From Phaseolus vulgaris (taxonomy: Eukaryota; Streptophyta; Magnoliopsida; Fabales; Fabaceae), in the NCBI RefSeq assembly GCF_000499845.2, contig NC_023758.2:29166525-29230524 (forward strand): a stretch of DNA of 64,000 bases, read 5' to 3'. The notes below the pieces were generated by a model, which was not told the origin of the DNA, did no database searches, and worked only from the letters and a program-made list of their open reading frames with translations. A program made the translations under genes and the position numbers. This document shows positions 1 to 12,900 of this stretch, piece by piece (position 1 is the first letter of the stretch; the number at the start of each line of letters is the position of its first letter).

Positions 1-48
1 TAACCATCCACCCTTTCAGTTTCAGAGCCCTTCTGAATAGCCTCCACT

Positions 49-3000
49 ATGACTCAAGCCAATGGCCACCATCGTGTTGAGACGGTGATTGACATAAGGA
101 AACCACCCGTGAGCTTCACTGGGGGTCTTGTGTTTGAGTGCCTCACTTACACTGTGACAAAAAAGACGAAGGTGGAGGGGAAGTGGTCGAGTAAAGAAGT
201 GGACTTGCTGCATGATATCAGCAGCTATGCACCAAAGGGTTGCATCACTGCAGTGATGGGTCCTAGTGGTGCAGGAAAGTCCACTCTCTTGGATGGGCTT
301 GCTGGGAGGATTGCTAGTGGAAGCCTTAAAGGGAAGGTCTCATTGGATGGTGCAACCATGAGTGCAAGTTTGATCAAAAGAACTTCTGCATATATCATGC
401 AGGAAGATAGGCTTTTCCCTATGTTAACTGTGTATGAGACTTTCATGTTTGCTGCTGATTTTCGCCTTGGACCACTCTCACTTGCTGATAAGAAACAGAG
501 GGTGGAGAAGCTCATTGACCAGCTTGGCTTAACGGTATTCAAATCTGCTACTAATTAATTCACTTCTTTTATATCTTTTTAAGATATAATTTCTTGCTTA
601 TATATGTGTTCATGAACACAATTCAAGCTTAACTCATGTAGATAAAGAAATAACAATGATTTAGGGTTTGACTTCAAAGACACGCAATTTAACGAATAAA
701 GTATATAGGATCGGGATACTTTCACAACACACACAAAAATAAGACTTTTTAATGAAGTTTGAATCTGTGTGAAAAGATGATTTTTTTAAAAAAATTTATA
801 AGGGAGTTACTTTGATTATGTAGTTGTTAAATTAATATTTTTTTAAAATAAAAATATTTATTTTTAATTTAAAATATTAATATGTATTATTATATTTTTA
901 AAGTTGTTCATTAAAAATGTATTTTTTTTTAGAGTTATCAAATTATTCTTTCTAAAGATGAATATTCACATCTTTATACATTCTCTGCAATGCATTATGG
1001 GTGATCATAATTTTTCCAGAGGTTGGATTTTCAATATATATTTTATATTTAGTTAAGGTTGGATTTTTAATATATATTTCATATTCAGGATTGACAAATC
1101 AATTTACAATATAGAACTAACACCAATCCTCATGTTACTAATTCCTCCTCTTACTTGATTTTGTGAGATTAAATTAATATAAATTACATTTTAGAAATTT
1201 GTATATATTTATAGGTTAATCCAATTTGACTAAAAATCAACCTTTATTTGAAAAATGAAAGTAGCAAGAAACTAATAACTAAAAAGAGGGTAATACTTTA
1301 CATCTACTAAGTAACCCATAAAGTGGATATATTTTTTTGGGTGTGTGTGAAAGTATACTTTTTCAAGTTTAAAAAAAAAGTATTTTTACATTCTACACTA
1401 ACAATTAGATCACTCATTTTTAGGATAATATAATCATTAAAAAATGAACTTTTATATTGATAAAGGAAAAAAAAAAGATAAAAGGTAAAATAGGAGGTGT
1501 AAGGTGGGTATAAAAATATAAGGAGTATAAAAATATCTTATAGAAATAGAAAAAAAAATATTACAAGTGAAATGTACAGTTTATAATTGTGATAAAAAAC
1601 AATACAATTTTCAAAAGGTGTTAATAGGTTAAATGTCCTGCACCAGATCACAAATGAAACTGAAAAGAGAATTATTTTTCGCTCGAAATAATTTTAAAAT
1701 TATTTATGAAATTACATTTTGTAAACTGATTTTTTACCAATGGTCAAAATAACATTTTTTTTTTCAAAATTATTCCTTCTCTTCTCTGCGCATAGGTTCA
1801 CATTTTCAAACAGAAAAAAAAAATATTTCTTTACTAATGAAGTTATCAATATATCAACACTCAAAACTATATTCAACTAATAAAAAATATCAAAGTATCA
1901 TTGTCCAATTTTGATGGAACTCATCAAAGTATCTTATCTCTTTTCTTAATGAGTTATCTTTCTTTTTTTCTTTGTTTGTGTGTTTACGTTTGTTGTGGTG
2001 GTGCAGTCATCTCGGAACACTTACATAGGAGATGAAGGGACAAGAGGAGTGTCCGGCGGAGAGCGGCGGCGCGTGTCAATCGGCGTGGACATCATCCACG
2101 GCCCATCACTTCTCTTCCTGGACGAGCCAACCTCAGGGCTAGACTCCACCAACGCCCACAGCGTGATCGAGAAAGTGCACGACATCGCCCGCAGCGGCAG
2201 CACCGTCATCCTCACCATCCACCAGCCCTCCTCCAGAATCCAACTCCTCCTCGACCACCTCATCATCCTCGCACGGGGCCAGCTCATGTTCCAAGGGTCG
2301 CCGCAAGACGTGGCCCTCCACTTGTCACGCATGCCACGCAAAGTCCCCAAGGGAGAGAACCCCATTGAAAGTCTCATTGACGTGATCCAAGAGTACGATC
2401 AGAATGAGGTTGGCGTTGAAGTACTTGCAGAATTTGCACGCACTGGGGTCAAACCACCTCCTTTGTCTAACCACCAACACTCGCTCTCCACTGTTGCACC
2501 CTCTCATGCCCCTTCCTCGCACCTTAGCCACAGGTTTGACGACAAGTCTCTGGACTTTTCTCACTCCTCGCAGGTAAGTAGAAGGGCCGTGGACGAATTC
2601 GATCACAGTCTCAGAAGTCCTTATAACAACACTTCCATGTCTTGGAGCACTGGGAACAGTGCAGCCTTTCTCAAATTCACACCTGCACGGCTTAAGAATG
2701 ATCACAAGCTCAACAATACCACAAGGTTTGCAATATTTCACTATTTTCCCAAATCATAAAATTCAGAAAAGTTTAAATATAAATCAAACTAATTCAAGGG
2801 ATAATTCATATAATTTAATTTGACTATATTTACAAATAGCACACAATATATAGTTATCATAATTTCCAATTGGATCAGGCATAACACTTTTGAGTTACAG
2901 TGTATACAAATAACTAAGTATTGTTGTTGTGATGCTTATAATGAATTGTGTGATGAGCAGAAACAATGCTTCAGCTGGCTACTACACATACTCGAGTGAA

Positions 3001-3936
3001 ATCCTTCAAGCGACTCCAACACCCCACAGCAGTGACTACACAGTGAATGAGAATGACTACCTCACTCCATCAAATGGCACAGAAGAACACCTTGGCGCAA
3101 AGTTTGCAAATTCTTACCTAACAGAGATATGGATTCTCATTCGCCGCAACTTCATAAACATAAGGCGCACCCCTGAGCTTTTTCTCTCAAGACTGATGGT
3201 TCTTACCTTCATGGGGTTCATGATGGCCACCATGTTCCACAACCCTAAACAAGATTTGCAAGGAATCACCAACCGCCTCAGCTTCTTCATCTTCACAGTG
3301 TGCCTCTTCTTCTTCTCTTCCAATGATGCCGTCCCAGCCTTCATCCAAGAGAGGTTCATCTTCATAAGGGAAACTTCTCATAATGCCTATAGAGCTTCCA
3401 CTTACACCATTGCAGGCATAATCACTCACATGCCATTTATTCTTCTCCAAGCAGCTTCCTATGCAGTCATTGTTTGGTTTGCCCTGAAACTTCAAGGCCC
3501 TTTTCTTTACTTCTTGCTTGTTCTCTTCGTTTCTCTTCTGTCAACCAATTCATTCGTGGTGTTTGTGAGCTCAGTGGTGCCAAACTACATCTTGGGTTAT
3601 GCTATGGTTATTGCCTTCACTGCCTTGTTCTTCTTGTTCTGCGGATACTTCTTGAACAGCCATGACATTCCCCGTTACTGGCGTTGGATGAACATAATTT
3701 CAACGATGACATACCCTTATGAGGGGCTCTTGATGAACCAGTACCAGTGCAATGATACGTTTGGATATATTGATCAAGTACCCATTATCGGTTTTCAGAT
3801 CTTGGATAGTCTACATATCAAGACTGATGGACGTAGGAAGAGGACAGTTGTGCTTATAATGTTTGGTTGGGCTGTGCTATACAGGATTTTATTTTACCTA
3901 GTCCTTCGTTTTGCATCAAAAAACCAGAGGTCGTAG
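49..3936 (+). CDS. STR2: Half-size ABCG transporter STR2 (STUNTED ARBUSCULE 2)
   Basis: Three exons, 49-534, 2007-2725 and 2961-3936 (stop included), join in frame to 726 residues; I recall Medicago STR2 as 727. Nucleotide-binding domain first: Walker [10 protein letters not shown] at residues 71-79, ABC signature VSGGE at about 177-181, Walker B LLFLDE at about 197-202. The membrane domain of about six helices is in exon 3, and the protein ends ASKNQRS. This NBD-TMD order defines the ABCG/WBC half transporters. The sequence resembles STR2 rather than STR: the linker is shorter and lacks the long Pro/Thr-rich insert I recall in STR. Known role: STR and STR2 form a heterodimer in the periarbuscular membrane that exports lipid to arbuscular mycorrhizal fungi. 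The start is the first ATG, and only 48 upstream bases are present, so the promoter is outside. SYMRK follows 3 kb downstream on the same strand. Confidence 0.92.
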
Positions 3937-4094
3937 AGAACTGTATCTTAGGGAAAGTGTGCGAGTTAGTGAATCATTTGATTTGTTTTGCACTGCAGAC
4001 ATGGAGGAACTGTTAAATATGTTGCTTCAAAGTATTTTGTTTTGCATCAAGCTTTGTAAATTATGTAGCTTGATGGGCTTTTTGTATACCGTAC

Positions 4095-4100
4095 AATAAA
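4095..4100 (+). terminator. Poly(A) signal AATAAA for STR2
   Basis: A canonical AATAAA lies about 160 bases after the STR2 stop codon, within a T-rich 3' untranslated stretch. It is the first AATAAA after the stop and a plausible near-upstream polyadenylation element. Confidence 0.5.
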
Positions 4101-6600
4101 GCAATTCAAGGAACTAGATTAACAAATCTCATAGCGTTATTTAATTTTGTTTGCATAATAAAGACCTAAACTTGCCAATGATCTGGCTTTTTCAGTGTTT
4201 TCTCTAAGTCATTGTGCTATAATGTGTTTATGAGTTTATGGCAATCTGATGAACTCCTATTTAATGCTGATCATCTTTCTTAGGTTGGATTTTAAAAAAA
4301 GTATTTTAAAATATAATTTTAAGTTTAGATCTTATCATGCAGTTTACAAAATTTTCCCCTAAAATATGACACAAGAATACTCAAAAACTAAATTACACCC
4401 AGTAAAGGAGAACAATATGGAATAGAAAAAGGGACAAAAAAAAACTTATAAGTGTATAATGTTTAAAATATATATATGCTTTGTAATCCATATATGGATA
4501 TAAAGTGGAAAACATGAACTTCCACCATGGGGGTGAAGAGGGGGTGGAGTGAAGAAAAATAGAAAACGAAAAGATATAGTGTAATTGGTAGAGGAGGAAT
4601 CGTGGAGAAATAGAAAAGAAAGAGAAGCAATAAATGGAAAATTGGAATTGCTTGGTTGATTGAAATGTGTTTTTTATTTTATTTTGCTGTTTAAACCTGT
4701 GAGTAATATAAGAAATGCTAGGTTTTTATTTCATATCTTTTTTTCTAATTTTCTCAAACCCAATATATTCATAGATTTTAATCTATTTGATATTTATGTT
4801 GTATTTCTTTTTAAATTTCCTATATTCAATAATTTTACTTTTTTTATTCTTAACCATTTAAAAAAGGATATAATAGATAATGTGGTACAAAATAATAAAA
4901 TTAGAAAAGGGATTATAATTACTCTAGTTCATTTCCATTTGAAAGAAGAATTTTACATGAAATGAATGAAAAGAAACATTACTTCAATTTCAAAATTTTG
5001 GGATTTCCCCTTGACGTAATATAAAAACGATTAATGTTGAGTAGATAATTCCAATTAGATTGACTTATTAAAGATGAATGGAATGTTTTGTTTTTATTTT
5101 ATAACTATTATTTTGGTTGATGATTGATTATGAAAGGTCTTCTACCAGTTGTTGTGGCAAGTGTTGGATGATTTTTTATTTTATTTTCCAAAGATAATAT
5201 GTAGAGTTGAAGCTTGGCCTTATAATAGAGGTTTTGGGCATATGCATGTATTATTAGCAGACAAAGCTTAATACAGAAATATGCGTAAATCCATTGGAAG
5301 TATCAATTCACTTTGTCGGGTATAGGCAAGCCAACTCGAATGGAATAATCATATTTAAAATCTTAGGCCAAAATGTATAATATATAATATATAATGGGGA
5401 AAACCTTTAATCATACCCAAAAGGCTAATTTAACCTGAGTTTTTCCCAGATGATTTATTAATGTATGCCACCATTGATTAGGATTTCAAACTTGAAGTGA
5501 AGAATTAGGAAATTGAATTGCATTGACTTAATGTTCATGTAAAATAAGGGAAAAAGTAATTGATTTTGTCTTGGTAAGGATAATTTTGATAGCTGATGTA
5601 GCAAGATGATGATGACTGCATCAAATTCTTTTAACTTAAACATTAATCTTCAATTTGAATCCTTTTACCAGCTTTGAAATTACCGGCAATATATAAATAT
5701 TCTATGCAACTTGTTACTCGGACTAATACTATAAAGAACAATATTCTTTTTTACACAAAATACAAGTTTATGGTTAATGAGATGTGCTTGAACGTGTTAT
5801 GGGATTGAGATTGACCAAACAAAAAAGTTATATGTTAATCATATCAACATCTATCCTTTCTGTATATGACTAAGAAGCTATATATGAGATTAGGTAAGCA
5901 ATTATATTGACAATAAATTCTGCTAAATTTTGATAAATGGATAGTAATTTAATTTGTGAAGAAATTTTTAGTCTGATCACGCTTAAAAGTTAGGCTAGTA
6001 CTACAAGGATGTGAAGGGGTTACCTGCTCTTTTGGGGTTTTCTTGAGCCACTTCCTCTTCATACTTGGTTTCAAATGTTTATCTGTAAGTAAAATATTAT
6101 AGAAAACATGAAAGGGAATAATTGGTGTGTTGATAGTGCTAGGCATGAGAATGAACAGTCTCGTCTTTGAAACTAATCACAATTCCTATATTTAGTAATT
6201 TTTTATTTGAATTCCTTTCCCCCGTAACTTCATTACCTACCTAAAGCGAAATCAGATACACGAGACTCTAACAATAATGTCCATAACCATTTGTATAAAA
6301 ATGCATAGGTCAACATTAGTGAAAAGCTAAGTATACAAATTTATAATAAATATATTCAACGATACGTCACTTACAGTTGCTACGTATACCAGAAAAGTTC
6401 AAATTTGTTCCATGAAGATACCACTCTTATTTTGATCATTTAACATCCATGGTTTCAAATGAGAGGAATGAAGGCAGAAGAAGACGAAGGAGTGGTCTGT
6501 CCAATTATTTTACACCATATCAATATTAAATACACATAATCAAGCAACCACCACCACCACTCCATGAAAAATAATGTTTAACGTCAATAACATATAAAAC
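4101..6600. other. STR2-SYMRK intergenic spacer
   Basis: About 2.5 kb of AT-rich DNA between two genes in the same orientation. I see no convincing coding exon; the open frames here are short and of low complexity. The part nearest SYMRK (about 5.9-6.6 kb) must hold most of that gene's promoter, including a short CCA/ACC run near 6548-6560. Confidence 0.6.
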
Positions 6601-6608
6601 TATAAAAG
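6601..6608 (+). promoter_or_regulatory. Candidate TATA box of SYMRK
   Basis: TATAAAAG lies 393 bases before the SYMRK start codon. A start site about 30 bases downstream (near 6630-6640) would give a 5' leader of about 350 bases that contains upstream ATGs. This is placed on motif and position only. Confidence 0.4.
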
Positions 6609-6768
6609 AAATATTTAACTTTGGATTTATACTAATTCAATCTCCTTACTCGTCTTCCATCTCTTTCCTAGCTACTACCTCCTGCCGTTTCCAGGCTTGA
6701 AGTCAAACCCCTATATCTCAAGAATATTTGTTCTTCTAATCCTCCATCCAATTCAGTACTTGTGCAAA

Positions 6769-6819
6769 ATGGCGTCAAAATCTTTCACAAGAGACAAGTT
6801 CTCAGAATTATGGGATTAA
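6769..6819 (+). other. Upstream ORF 1 in the SYMRK leader (16 codons)
   Basis: ATG at 6769 runs 16 codons to TAA at 6817-6819, beginning MASKSF. It lies between the candidate TATA box and the SYMRK start. If the leader is unspliced it would be translated first by scanning ribosomes. No similarity is claimed for the peptide. Confidence 0.4.
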
Positions 6820-6876
6820 GCAAGCTTTATTTCATTTCTCCCCTAATCTGAGATATAGGAAAACTCAAGAGTGTTG

Positions 6877-6978
6877 ATGATCAAGGCAGAGAAAGAAATG
6901 GAATTCAGAAGAAGATTTATGGTACTAGGTGATGAAGTGTTAGTTGGCATGATTCAAGTTTGCAAACCAATGGGGTAA
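6877..6978 (+). other. Upstream ORF 2 in the SYMRK leader (33 codons)
   Basis: ATG at 6877 runs 33 codons to TAA at 6976-6978, beginning MIKAEKEMEF, and ends 15 bases before the SYMRK ATG. The bases just before the SYMRK start (TCTATTTCAG, ending at 6990) also look like a 3' splice site, so part of this leader could be a 5'-UTR intron that removes the uORF. Confidence 0.4.
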
Positions 6979-6993
6979 CCTCTATTTCAGATT

Positions 6994-9900
6994 ATGATGG
7001 AATTACCAGAAATTTGGGTATTGAGACTGGTTGTGGCAAGTGCTGTTTGTCTGCATATATTTATCAGATCAGTTTCTGGCTTTGCAACTGAAGGTTAGTA
7101 ACTTAAGGTTATAATTCTCTTAGATCATGATGTCTATTACCGGTATATTTTCCAATAATTGTAGCAAAAAAATTAATATAAAGTAAAGGTCAAGTGATAA
7201 TCACAGTTAAAATGAGAAAAAACAAACAAAAATTTGTGAGGATGAAGAAATAGAACTGGTAGTTTTATACTTTCAGTTTCCAAACAGAGAGAATCTTAAA
7301 ACCATTTTACACTTTCTTTTATTTATGTTGCTCAAATTTATTTAGGGGAAAATCCCTTTTAGTACAAAATAAATATAATCCGTGACATTTTTTGTAGGGT
7401 TTGAAAACATAGCATGTTGTGCTGATTCAAATTACACAGATCCACAGACCACCTTAAACTACACAACAGATTACTCATGGTTCCCTGACAGAGGAAGCTG
7501 CAGAAGACCTAAAATTGGGTTGAATGAAAAAGTTCGACTGTTTTCTATAGATGAAGGAAAAAGATGTTACAATTTGCCAACAATTAAGAATAAAGTATAT
7601 CTGATAAGGGGCACATTTCCATTTGACAGTGTAAATTCTTCCTTTAATGTTTCAATTGGGGTAACACAATTAGGTGCAGTGAGACCATCCACGCCCCAGG
7701 ACTTTGAGATTGAGGGAGTTTTTAGGGCTACCAAAGACAACATAGACTTCTGCTTAGTGAAGGGGGAGGTGGATCCCTTTATTTCTCAGCTGGAATTAAG
7801 GCCATTGCCTGAAGATTACCTCTCAGAGGATTTGCCTGCCAGTGTTTTAAAATTGATAAGCAGAAATAGTCTTTGGGGCACAAAAGATGAAATCAGGTAC
7901 GTCATATACTTTAGTTTGAGGTAAATTTCACCAACATTTATCAAAAAAGTGTATCTCCTAGAAATCTACAAGGCTTAGGAGTCATCATCACTTAATGGTT
8001 TTTATGGAAGCATTATATTCACAATATTTAGAATGGATGTTAAATATTCAATCAACATATTTAGGGGATAAATAATAGCAATTTGCATTGTTCTTGGTCA
8101 TGCTTTAGACAATCAAGTAGAGCACCATGTGCAAGAAACATACCTACAAATGCATGAGATAACCTATCTTCACCTAATAGACAGAAGTGTAACACACATT
8201 TATGTACAGCTTTTTCTCTTTATGATCCAATGATGTACAGGTTTTTCTCTTAATGATGCAATAAGATGCATCGTAATAAAAATAACAACAAAACGAGAAG
8301 CCAAAAATCTATCACTCAATCCATTATAATGTGACTCACAAGAATTACTGTCATCACATATACACCGTAAGTGGTGCAAATTGCAAAAAGGGTGTCAATG
8401 GGATTTATCCTTAATTTTCTATTGAAGTGATTTGTGTTTAGTGTTTGGTCTATAACTTTGTTTTGCTTCTTGGAACCATGGACTACGAACATGAACAGAA
8501 GGTCTTATAATATGGCTACTTTACCAAATTATAGGTTCCCAAATGACCCAAGTGATAGAATGTGGAAAGCAACTTCAAGTCCACCATCTGCTCTCCTATT
8601 GTCTTACAATGTTAGCAATTTTGACCTCAAGTCCAACATGACACCACCTCTACAAGTTCTACAAACTGCTCTTACCCACCCTGAGAGATTGGAGATCCAG
8701 AGTAGCCTTGACACTGAGGATTATGAATATCGTGTCTTTCTCTACTTCCTTGAATTAAATAGCACTGTCAAAGAAGGAAAAAGGGTGTTTGACATCTATG
8801 TTAATGGTGAGATTCAACGGGAGAAATTTGACATATTGGCTAGAGGGTCCAACTATACATACACTGTCTTGAACGTTTCAGCAAATGGTTCACTTAATTT
8901 AACCTTGGTCAAGGCATCTGGTGCTGAGTTTGGACCCCTTTTGAATGCTTATGAGATCTTGCAAATGCGATCATGGATTGAAGAGACCAACCAAAAAGAT
9001 GGTAAACGTGTTTGTGTTGTTTTCCTCCTTTTTTGTGTGGGGTTATTGCCTTTGGGACCTATTTGGATAAACTTCTCTCTAAGAATTTATAGAAGAAAAA
9101 GCTAAGAAAAAATTATATCAGCTTCTTCAAAAGTAAAATTATTTTACACAATCTAATTTGTAGAAACTTTCTCATATAACTCTCTAGAGTTTTATTTTTT
9201 AATCTGTGGTGAGCTACTTTTGAGTAGTTCATATATTTTTTTCTTATTTTTCTCTTTTAGGAATCCTTACAGAGAAGTTTGTCCAAATACACCCTTAGTT
9301 CTTTGCATTCCATTTGCTTATTCATTTCTACACTTAAGATGGTATATGGGTGTATTTTAATTTGTAACCAATCTTCAATCTCTTTCTCTCTTATTTTTAC
9401 TTCAGTGGAAGTGATTCAGAAGATTAGAGAAGAACTGTTGTTGCAAAACCAAAACAAAAAAGTGCTAGAGAGTTGGACTGGAGACCCTTGTATTTTCCCC
9501 TGGCACGGAATAGAGTGTGATGGTTCAAATGGCTCGTCTGTTATCACCAAGCTGTAAGTCCTTCAGTTCTAGTTAAAACACTGCCTCATGTATATCAACT
9601 CATTATGGATTTAATAACCCAACACAGGATGATCACAGTGGAAATGAAATGTAACCCTGGTGAATTTAATCCATAGTGTCAGTGATTTGAATTATTACGT
9701 GATTTAAAAACTCGCTCAGCTGAGAGTTTTTGAAGAAAATAAGAAAGATGGATTTTTACTCCATGTAATACTTTACCAAACATGCACTCAATCTCACAAC
9801 TATGTCTATAGGAATACCTAGACAAAGACCAATATAGATAGCGGCTTTAATGCATTGATACATGCAATTGTCAACCAATCCATATCTCTAGCTAAGTAGG

Positions 9901-12900
9901 TTCTTGTTTAGATAAATGAAGTGTTTTCTTTATGTGTTTATTCCCCTTTTCGTAAACTTTTATTGTTATCTACATTTTTTTTTTCCTTATTACCAGGGAT
10001 CTTTCCTCAAGTAATTTCAAAGGACCAATTCCTTCTACTGTTACTGAGATGACCAACTTAAAAATACTGTATTGCCTTCAAAACTCTAATTCAATTGTTT
10101 CTACTTCTATTTTTGGAGGATAATCTGGGACTGTGATATGCATTGATGTAATTATTTGGTCATGTGCAGGAACCTGAGCCACAACAATTTCAATGGTTAT
10201 ATTCCCTCGTTTCCACCGTCCTCCTTGTTGACATCAATGTAATGATCCCTTCTAAAATGTTTAGCTATGACTGGATGTCACAAGCTGAATTATAGTACTT
10301 CTATTATACTTGTTGATGTTATCATGAAAATAAGCAGAACCATAACACTTAATTACTGAACAAATTGCTAGAAGGTTCACTTTTACTCGGCTCAACATGC
10401 ATTTACCTGAAATTTGATTTAAATGGATGGCGAAAATTGCATGATCTAATAAACAAGTTTTGTTTGTAGCCCTTATTCTCCTTCTTGAAGGAGCGAGGAA
10501 GCATAACCGTGTAGTAATACATGGATTCTGTATCATATACACATATGAACAATACATGTTGGGAATCCCTTCTTAATTAATGGGAGACCATGACCAATGA
10601 ATCTTGTTAAATGATCCATTGATTATATTCAATGATGGTTATTTCAAACTCTTGAAGACTATGAAGTTCAACCTAGAAAGTTGAAGATAATTTTTTGAAG
10701 GTATCTTGAAAATGTGACAAACATTAGTTATTCGTTATCATTTTATGAAGAAGTCTTTCTCTTCTTCTCGATATAAACGGAACTTGTGAGGAAGAAAAAG
10801 AAAGCAAGTGAGAAGAGTAACATAGAGAATAAATGAGAGAATTGATATCCACCATAGTGTGAGACTAAAAATCCTAGTGAGAGGCTAGAGAGACATTGTA
10901 TTTCATCCTAGTTCGGTGAGATTAAGTGTTATCCTCATAGAGTGAAAGAAACAAATATTGTAATTCTACTTTTATAGTGAAAACATTTTCTGAACTAGGT
11001 CCCATAGGTTTTTACTCCTTAATCAAGTTAAGGAGGTTTTCCCACGTTAAAATTCTTGGTGTCATTGTTCTATTTTGCTCTATTTTCTTTTGTTTGCTTA
11101 TTTCTTCTAAAGGTGCCCATTTTGTATCTACACAAAGATGGGAGAATTAGTTATGATTTTCCCAACAATACATAACTGCATTAGGGTTACACTCAATTGA
11201 AATAAATCCTTCTGATTTGATATCTCAGTACATGCTCTAACATCCTATGCAAAACTCTATGGAATTAGGTTAGTAACAGAAGAGGTAGAAAATATCAATT
11301 AAGCAGTATCTATAATATTCATGTGCATCCTAACCTTTATTTCTCTGTGACACTTTAGTAGGTGCAGATATGCCTCTATATGCGATGTCTGCATGGATAA
11401 TATTTGGAAAGATATGCTTTGACATTATTATGTTACATATACTGATCTTATTTCTTCCTTCCTGCACTTAGATTCAAATCATAGAGAATTTTCCTACTAG
11501 TGTCATCAAGAAAATTACCTACCACTGAAACTTGTTCCTGTGTTGATTGATTTATATTTCCGTGCAGAGATCTAAGCTACAATGATCTTATGGGGTCACT
11601 TCCAGAATCAATTGCCTCACTGCCATATTTAAAATCTTTGTAAGTATTTGAGTTGACATTCTATTTCATCTATACCAAGAAGTCACTTTTAATTATTTAG
11701 TTTTTTAATATACTTTCTACAAATTTTGCTTGTACTCTATTCATTCTTAGGTATTTTGGCTGCAACAAACGCATGAGCGAATACACTCCAGCTAATTTGA
11801 ATGGTTCACTGATCAATACAGAGTATGATGCACTCTCTGAAACGGGAAAACAGACGCTTTAATTAAAGCATAATTTGACTATTTTAGCATTAATATTTCA
11901 GTTACGGAAGATGCAAAGCAAAAGAACCTAGATTTGGACAAGTATTTGTCATTGGTGCTATTACATGTGGATCACTTTTGATCACAGTGGCAGTTGGAAT
12001 CATTTTTGTTTGCCGCTATAGACAAAAGTTGATTCCATGGGAAGGATTTGGTGGAAAGAACTACTTAATGGAAACAAGTACGCATTTTGTCTTTTCTAAT
12101 CCTTTTTTCATCCTATGTCTCTCTGCATTCTAAAACAGTACATTTACTTTTAAGATTAGAAAACACAAATATATACTCACTTCCCTTTTTAAATGCAATC
12201 CCGGATCATAAGATCAATGGTCTTGAAAGATTATTACCTTTATTATGTACATGGTTTTACATACAAAAAAGAATTAGTTTCAATTTCTATTGGCTTCAAA
12301 AAGAACAAGCAAGATAAATATGAATTGAGATTTTGGTGTTCTGAAGAAAGGTTTAAAGAGACATACATCTTTAATTGCATTACCCTTCACATTTTATAGA
12401 TTTCAACAGCCCTTGTCTTCAATATTAATTCCACTTTTCTTCTATTGTTTAGCTTGTCACCCGTGCATGTAACTAAAGCAAATTTAGGGTTAAGCTACCA
12501 TTTCAGTCAGGAACTCGCACATAATGTTGTGTATTGTGATGAAAGTAACGAAGGGGAAAATCTATTAGAAAATTAACATATGCAAATTTCTATATAAATG
12601 ACTGTTAAAAGTTTGCATTCCATACCTGTGCACTTAGCACGAGAACTTCATTGATCACACCGCTATCAATGTGTTTTTTCTTCTGCGTGAGAGGGACACT
12701 GATTTTAGCATGTAGGTTTTGTTCAATTTACACTTGAGTATATGACATAATTTTCTACAAAAACATGCAGATGTAATATTCTCTTTGCCAAGCAAAGATG
12801 ATTTCTTAATAAAGTCTGTATCAATTCAAACATTCACTTTGGAAGATATAGAGGTGGCCACAGAAAGGTACAAAACATTGATAGGGGAAGGAGGATTTGG

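Noticed and set aside
2021..2741. Three long open frames on the minus strand under STR2 exon 2
   Set aside because: They mirror the GC-rich coding strand of STR2 and have no family signature; the plus-strand reading has all ABC motifs.
7898..8534. Upstream extension of the open frame leading into SYMRK exon 3 (from 8434)
   Set aside because: The text before the CAAATTATAG acceptor does not resemble SYMRK; splicing from 7896 to 8535 restores the conserved RFPNDPSDR junction.
12087..12399. Two overlapping open frames in SYMRK intron 9
   Set aside because: Low-complexity, no domain, located between exons that join in phase.
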